A program made the position numbers and the translations under genes. A DNA stretch of 48,437 bases, from contig CAMAUX010000041.1 of assembly GCA_945861435.1 (NCBI GenBank), positions 1-48,437 on the forward strand, given 5' to 3'. The notes beneath the pieces were generated by a model. That model saw only the letters and a program-made list of their open reading frames with translations, was not told the origin of the DNA and made no database searches. Numbering within the stretch: position 1 is the stretch's first letter; every line of letters begins with the position of its first letter. Below are positions 43,794 to 48,437 of the stretch, piece after piece. Origin of the DNA: Chthoniobacter flavus. Its GTDB lineage: Bacteria; Verrucomicrobiota; Verrucomicrobiia; Chthoniobacterales; Chthoniobacteraceae.

Positions 43794-45125
43794 ATGGAGA
43801 TTTGCACGTGTTCAATTCTGAGAGCTGTGGTGTGTCTGTCCGCGGCCATCTTGCTGGGTGCGGCGCCCGCACTGCGTGCCGTGGAGGTGGAGGCCGATGG
43901 GCGTGCGGCCGGGGATCAGCCCAATGCGCGCGAGCAGGCGCTGGCGGATGCCCTGCGCGAGGCCGTGCGGATGGGCGTGGGCGAGGACGTGCGCAGCTCC
44001 ACTGGAGTGAAGGATTTCGCCCTCGATTTCGACCGGATCCTGAGCAGTGCGTTTGGCCATGTGAAGACGCACCGAGTGCTCAGTTCCGGACTCGCCAAGG
44101 ACGGGTTTTACCACGTGAAAGTGAAGGCGGACGTTGAGAAGGGCACTCCCGCCGCCGGCAACATCCTCGCCTTGCGTCAGCTTGTGCAAATCAAGGGTGC
44201 GCCCCGCGTGGCGATCGCCGTGCAGGATCACATCCACGGCATTGCGGGATCCACTTCCACGGCGGATCCGACGCATTACGCGCAAGCTATTCTCGAGAAG
44301 GTGGCGCGTGACCTGCAGATCAGCCTTGTGGACACTGGCACCGCGCACGCGTCGGAAAACCGGATGGCGGCGCGCGACGAGATCCTCGGCAATGAGCGGG
44401 CGGCCCGATTGCGCAGCGCCGGTGTCACGCAGCAGAGCGACTTCCTGATCGAGGGAAATGTGACGGTGCACTCCATGGGCCGGCAGTCCGCGGGTCCGGG
44501 CGATCTGCAGGCTCCGTACAAGTCGGATCCCACCCATGTGTTCTCGGTGGGCGGCGAACTGAAGGTCTTGGTGCCGGACACGGGTGAGCTCGTGGTCTCA
44601 GTGGTGCTGCAGGGCAACGAGAGCATCGAGAGCGAACTGGTGTCCGCGGAGATGGCGGCACGCGACGTGATCCAGAAGGTGCTTTCCGGTGCGAGGGAGA
44701 AGGGGCAGTCGCCCTTGTTCTCCAAACTGCTGGCGCGCTGGGTTGCTGACAACGATCTCGGCTCGGTGAAGCGTCTCGAGTTTGAGGCAATCACCAGCCC
44801 GCAGTACCAGCATCTGCGGGGCTTGCTGGGTGTGGCGGAGAAGGTGAGCGCAGTGTGGCCCCGCCAGTTCGATGCGCAAGGCCTCAGCGTGATTGACGTG
44901 GAGACGCGTCTGGACGCAGGCGCGCTCGGAGTTCTCCTCGGTGAGATGAGCCGCGGGCAGATCAGCGTGAACCGGGCAACGCAGCATCTGGTTTCCTGCA
45001 GGGTGTTGGCGCCAGTGGCATCCGAGGCAGTTCCTCCCGAGGCATCGGCCGTTCCTCCAGCGACCGGGACGCCTGTTCCGCAGAGTGCGGTTGTGGCGCC
45101 GAGGAAGTGGTGGTGGCCTTTCTAA
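43794..45125 (+). CDS. Exported FlgT-like protein
   Basis: From the ATG at 43794 the product has 443 residues with a signal peptide ending near ALRAVEVEA; a GTG 11 codons earlier is possible. The N-terminal domain (about 25-115) has the FlgT-N pattern AREQALADALREAVRMGVGEDVRSSTG, with FYHVKVKADV at its end. The middle domain (about 135-280) is CsgG-like (RVAIAVQDHIHGI, QSDFLIEGNVTVHSM, SVGGELKVLVPDTGELV). The C-terminal third is not recognised and ends in a Pro-rich tail and RKWWWPF. It is the last gene of the cassette. Its 3' part is copied twice downstream, see the pseudogene entries. Confidence 0.7.
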   Translation: MEICTCSILRAVVCLSAAILLGAAPALRAVEVEADGRAAGDQPNAREQALADALREAVRMGVGEDVRSSTGVKDFALDFDRILSSAFGHVKTHRVLSSGLAKDGFYHVKVKADVEKGTPAAGNILALRQLVQIKGAPRVAIAVQDHIHGIAGSTSTADPTHYAQAILEKVARDLQISLVDTGTAHASENRMAARDEILGNERAARLRSAGVTQQSDFLIEGNVTVHSMGRQSAGPGDLQAPYKSDPTHVFSVGGELKVLVPDTGELVVSVVLQGNESIESELVSAEMAARDVIQKVLSGAREKGQSPLFSKLLARWVADNDLGSVKRLEFEAITSPQYQHLRGLLGVAEKVSAVWPRQFDAQGLSVIDVETRLDAGALGVLLGEMSRGQISVNRATQHLVSCRVLAPVASEAVPPEASAVPPATGTPVPQSAVVAPRKWWWPF

Positions 45126-45160
45126 GGGGGAATGGGCGGGGTGCGTCGTCCGTGCCTTTT

Positions 45161-45259
45161 ACTCCTACTCCTACTCTTACCCCTTACTTTTACTCCCTCT
45201 TCCGGAGCATCGCCGGCAGGTGGGCGGGAGTAAAAGTACGAGTAGGAGTAAGGAGTAAG
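45161..45259. repeat. Inverted repeat of CTCCTACTC type, copy 1
   Basis: The left arm (45161-45196, CTCCTACTCCTACTC...TTTTACTCCC) is approximately complementary to the right arm (45226-45259, GGGAGTAAAAGTACGAGTAGGAG). The core ACTTTTACTCCC/GGGAGTAAAAGT pairs perfectly. Copy 2 lies at 45541-45631. It could be a strong hairpin or terminator after the FlgT-like gene. Confidence 0.75.
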
Positions 45260-45269
45260 AAGTGCGGAG

Positions 45270-45503
45270 ATGGACGTGGAGACGCGTCTGGCCGCAGGCG
45301 CGCTCGGAGTTCTCCTCGGTGAGATGAGCCGGGGGCAGATCAGCGTGAGCCGGGCCACGCAGCATCTGGTTTCCTGCAGGGTGTTGGCGCCAGTGGCATC
45401 CGAGGCAGTTCCTCCCGAGGCATCGGCCGTTCCTCCAGCGACCGGGACGCCTGCTCCGCAGAGTGCGGTTGTGGCGCCGAGGAAGTGGTGGTGGCCTTTC
45501 TAA
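45270..45503 (+). pseudogene. Duplicated 3' end of the FlgT-like gene
   Basis: Bases 45273-45503 repeat 44895-45125 over the same 231 bases with only scattered substitutions and no gaps, including the RKWWWPF tail and stop codon. A 77-codon frame (ATG at 45270) remains open, but there is no ribosome site and the fragment encodes no complete domain. It is a relic of tandem duplication. Confidence 0.8.
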
Positions 45504-45540
45504 TGGGGGGGCGCGTGGGGCGCTTCATCCGTGCCTTTTC

Positions 45541-45631
45541 CTCCTACTCCTACTCTTACCCCTTACTTTTACTCCCTCTCCCGGAGCATCGATGCCATGT
45601 GGGCGGGAGTAAAAGTACGAGTAGGAGTAAG
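45541..45631. repeat. Inverted repeat of CTCCTACTC type, copy 2
   Basis: Nearly identical to copy 1, with the same arms (45541-45575 and 45604-45631). It follows the duplicated gene fragment at the same distance as copy 1 follows the intact gene, so the hairpin was part of the duplicated unit. Confidence 0.75.
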
Positions 45632-45679
45632 CGGTGCGAAAAGAACGGGCGTGCCCGGGACGCAATCCGGCGCGCCGCG

Positions 45680-45784
45680 TTTGAGGCAAGCACCAACCCG
45701 CAGCACCAGCATCCACGCTGGTTGCTGGCTGAGGCGGAAAAGGTGAGCGCAGTGTGGTCCCGCCAGTTCGATGCGCAGGGCCTC
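45680..45784 (+). pseudogene. Second fragment of the FlgT-like gene
   Basis: These 105 bases match 44781-44885, again without gaps. In the intact gene this part lies just before the part copied at 45273, but here the order is reversed: 3' end copy, hairpin, then this piece. The fragment is more diverged and has no open frame of interest. Confidence 0.75.
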
Positions 45785-46284
45785 TGGTGCGGCTTGTGCG
45801 AGGATTACTCCCCAGCATCCGCTTGAGGGGCTGCGCTCCTGATCAGCTCACACCTCCCATTCCGCCGACGTGACGGCGAGGTCGGCCAATGGATCGGTTG
45901 CATTGCGAACGGGTGGCGGCGGGGTTGCCTTCTCGCTGAATTGGCCGTGGCCGTGCCGAAAGACGCTCGCTTCAGACCGGAATATTGCCAGAGACGCGTC
46001 CTGTTGGTGACGGGCTGCGGGCTGCTGCGTCGGGACGGTTCGGAATATGGCGCTGCGGCTTCAAATAAGGCGCTTTGCGGGCTGCGTTTCGGGACGGCGA
46101 ATGCTCGCCGAATAGCATGGGTGCTGGATTTGGAGCCGGGTCAACGCGTTGGAGTCCCGTCGCTTTTCCGTCACTGATTGTTTGCCTTGATGAGCTTCGG
46201 CCCGGGGGTTGTGGAATGTAATGACGGCTCGGTCTGGGGAGAACCCAGAGTCCCGTTCCAGTGCCGCACCCTATCCATCACACC
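45785..46284. other. Gene-free stretch before the surface-protein gene
   Basis: A 78-codon frame (45941-46177) has no recognisable features and was not accepted. The stretch should hold the promoter of the gene at 46285, but no clear motif was seen. Confidence 0.4.
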
Positions 46285-48437
46285 ATGAAGACCACCTCGT
46301 TCACGAAGTTCCTGTTTTCCATGTTAACGGTGTTCGCGGCGTTGTTCGCTGGGCCCTCGGAGAGTTCCGCGCAAACGACACTGGCGGCGGGCGACATCTC
46401 GTTCACGGCGTTCAATTCGAACACGCCCGACAACTTCGCTTTTGTGACGTGGGTGCCGATCCAGGCCGGGACGTATATCAAGTTCACGGATGGCGGTTAC
46501 AATGCGGCGGCTTCTGCGACTCAGGCTGCCAATGCGCGTGGATCGGAGAACTTCGTGATCTGGCAGAACAACACGGGCTCCACGCTGGCTGCCGGAACGG
46601 TGGTGAAGATCGAGGGGTTGACGGCTTCTGCGGGCGTATGCACCGCGGGGTCCGCGTCCGGCCTCAGCAGCATCTCTGCAACAGGCGACCAGATCTTTGC
46701 GTACCAAGGCTCTGCGACATCCGGGACGACGCCCGACTATTCAGGCGCCACGACTACTGCGACCTTCACCGGCACCATTCTTTTTGGTCTGAACTTTCCC
46801 TCCGCATGGATCACGACTGGGAGTGCAAGTTCAAACACCTCTTACCTGCCAACTGAACTGAACGTATCCAATGGCAACATCGCCATTGCGACGGCCAGCG
46901 CAACGAGCGCGCAGTACTCGGGTTCGCGTTCCAATCAGGCGAGCCTTTCAGCCTACAGAGCACTGGTGAACAATCCGGTCAACTGGACCGTGGTGACCAC
47001 CACCGCGCTTACCACCATCGACACCACCGCGTTTGTTTTGTCGGGTCCCTCTCCCACACTCGAAGCGACGGGCACTCTGAGCGCCTTCACCACGATTTAT
47101 GGGACGGCTTCGGCTGCGCAGACGGTGGCGGTGAGCGGCACAAACCTCACGGCGAACATCACGGCGACGGCCCCGACAGGGTTCGAGGTTTCGAGCGATG
47201 GGGCGGTCTACGGCTCCACGGCGACTTTTGTGCAGAGTGGTGGTGCGGCATCCGGCACTCTGTCTGTGCGTCTTGCAGCGACGGCCGCGGTGTCCGGGAG
47301 TTACAACGCGCAGAACATTGCGCTCACGAGCACGGGCGCCACTGCGGTGAACTTGGGCACGGCGGCGAGCGGCAATGCGGTGGCGGCCAAGGGGCTGACG
47401 ATCACGGGCGTGATGGCTTCCAACAAGAGCTACGACGGCGGCAGCACGGCCGCGCTCTCCGGCACCGCGGCCTACGGTGGGCTCGCAAACGGGGAGAGCT
47501 TCAGCGTGACGGGCAACCCATCCGCGGTGTTCGCCAGCGCCGCCGTGGCCACGGGCGTGGCGGTGACGGTCACGGGCTACACCGATCCCTCCGCCAACTA
47601 CACCTTGACCCAACCCACCGGGCTCACAGCGAACATCACCGCGGCCGCCCTGACGGTAACCGCGACCAGCCAGTCGAAGGCTGAGGGGGCAACGCTCACC
47701 GGTGGTGCCGGTTCCACGGCGTTCACGAGCAGCGGTCTGGTGAACGGGGAGACGATCGGCTCGGTTACCCTGAGCTACGGAAGCGGTGCGTTGGCAGGAG
47801 ATCCTGCCGGGGTCTATGCGGGATCCATCACGCCCTCGGCGGCGACGGGCGGTACTTTCACGGCTTCCAATTACAGCATCAGCTATGTGGCCGGGACATT
47901 GACGGTGATGAGCGGTCCCGCGCTCAGTGCGGCGGGCACGCTGTCGGCTCTCGACACGACATACGGCACGGCGACACCAACGCCCGGGAGCCTCACTGTT
48001 TCCGGAGGGAACCTGACCGCGAATATCACGGTGACCGCGCCCACGGGCTTCGAGGTGTCCACCACCGCGGGTGCGGGCTACGGGTCGAGTGTGACGCTGA
48101 CGCCGAGCGGTGGTTCGGTGGCGAGCACGACGGTTTACGTGCGGCTGGCTGCGGCGACCAACGCAGGGACTTTCTCGGGGAACGTGGTGGTGGCGAGCAG
48201 CGGTGCGGAGTCGCAGAATATCGCGACCGCTGCCAGCACGGTGAGTCCCAAGGGGCTGACAATCACGGGCCTGAGCGGGGTGAGCCGCGAGTATGATGGC
48301 GGCACGACGGCCACGCTCAGCGGCACCGCGGCGTACGCGGGTCTTGCCAATGGGGAAAGCTTCTCGGTCACCGGCACGCCCGTCGCGAGCTTCGCAACGA
48401 AGACGGTGGGGACGGCGAAAGCGGTGACGGTGACGGG
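46285..48437 (+). CDS. Large secreted protein with MBG/YDG repeats, 3' end outside window
   Basis: The frame from the ATG at 46285 stays open for 717 codons to the window edge; no stop was found reading through it. A signal peptide (about 1-30) ends in SSAQTT. Residues about 31-245 form an N-terminal domain resembling the lamin-tail-like start of some surface proteins (FTAFNSNTPDNFAFVTWVPI). Repeats then alternate: a beta-sandwich unit (GTLSAFTTIYGTASAAQTVAVSG, about residue 260 and again near 550), YDG-type units (GLTITGVMASNKSYDGG and GLTITGLSGVSREYDGG), and an MBG-type unit (ALTVTATSQSKAEGATL). Such proteins are usually very large adhesins or autotransporters. The C-terminal anchor is not visible. 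Confidence 0.85.
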   Translation, partial: MKTTSFTKFLFSMLTVFAALFAGPSESSAQTTLAAGDISFTAFNSNTPDNFAFVTWVPIQAGTYIKFTDGGYNAAASATQAANARGSENFVIWQNNTGSTLAAGTVVKIEGLTASAGVCTAGSASGLSSISATGDQIFAYQGSATSGTTPDYSGATTTATFTGTILFGLNFPSAWITTGSASSNTSYLPTELNVSNGNIAIATASATSAQYSGSRSNQASLSAYRALVNNPVNWTVVTTTALTTIDTTAFVLSGPSPTLEATGTLSAFTTIYGTASAAQTVAVSGTNLTANITATAPTGFEVSSDGAVYGSTATFVQSGGAASGTLSVRLAATAAVSGSYNAQNIALTSTGATAVNLGTAASGNAVAAKGLTITGVMASNKSYDGGSTAALSGTAAYGGLANGESFSVTGNPSAVFASAAVATGVAVTVTGYTDPSANYTLTQPTGLTANITAAALTVTATSQSKAEGATLTGGAGSTAFTSSGLVNGETIGSVTLSYGSGALAGDPAGVYAGSITPSAATGGTFTASNYSISYVAGTLTVMSGPALSAAGTLSALDTTYGTATPTPGSLTVSGGNLTANITVTAPTGFEVSTTAGAGYGSSVTLTPSGGSVASTTVYVRLAAATNAGTFSGNVVVASSGAESQNIATAASTVSPKGLTITGLSGVSREYDGGTTATLSGTAAYAGLANGESFSVTGTPVASFATKTVGTAKAVTVT

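Noticed and set aside
45270-45503. Separate small gene encoding 77 residues
   Set aside because: It is an exact-length copy of the 3' end of the FlgT-like gene, so it was called a pseudogene fragment.
45941-46177. Open frame of 78 codons upstream of the surface-protein gene
   Set aside because: No ribosome site, domain or codon bias to support it.

Overview
The window looks like chromosomal DNA of a Verrucomicrobiota bacterium, or a close relative in the Planctomycetes-Verrucomicrobia group. The GC-rich coding sequence carries families largely typical of that group: PSD and PSCyt cytochrome-like proteins (DUF1587/1592/1588/1585 and DUF1549/1553), their DUF1552 and DUF1501 partners, a PVC-type haem protein, an ECF sigma factor with a FecR-LamG partner, a CTPTR sulfatase, and a large MBG/YDG-repeat surface protein. 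This assignment rests on recognising families by eye; no search was run.

Layout. 1-148: 3' end of a group II intron. 515-1903: secreted SGNH hydrolase. 1904-2766 and 4568-5422: gene-free zones full of dispersed repeats, on either side of a DUF2851 gene on the minus strand. 5495-9267: PSD cytochrome gene plus DUF1552 gene. 9650-14209: YbjN-like gene, thioredoxin-like gene, truncated DUF4955-type lyase, tRNA-Lys(CTT) and CE15-like esterase. 14288-20397: housekeeping block (IHF/HU-like protein, RNase HIII, MutY, bifunctional-nuclease-family protein, arginine decarboxylase SpeA, gamma carbonic anhydrase, HU). 20495-24824: hybrid histidine kinase overlapping a response regulator that has a Cys-rich output module. 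24867-27950: PVC-type haem protein. 28308-35235: ECF sigma factor and FecR-LamG protein, divergent from a DUF1501 and PSCyt1/DUF1549/DUF1553 pair. 35681-39674: TraB/GumN protein, sulfatase, and a secreted protein with a C-terminal lysyl oxidase domain. 39675-40892: composite repeat island. 40893-45125: four-gene envelope cassette (duplicated LPP20-like protein, lipoprotein, CsgG/FlgO-like plus DUF4384 protein, FlgT-like protein), followed by broken tandem duplications of its last gene. 46285-end: start of a large repeat-containing surface protein.

How the genes may work together. The secreted hydrolases, esterase, sulfatase, lyase remnant and PSD/PSCyt systems fit a bacterium that breaks down complex, partly sulfated and uronic-acid-containing polysaccharides, with c-type haem proteins in the periplasm. 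The substrates are inferred. The least expected items are the bacterial lysyl oxidase with conserved copper and quinone-cofactor residues, the FlgO/FlgP/FlgT-like cassette with no flagellar genes nearby, and an interlocking set of non-coding repeats, including 147-148 bp elements with 13 bp terminal inverted repeats.
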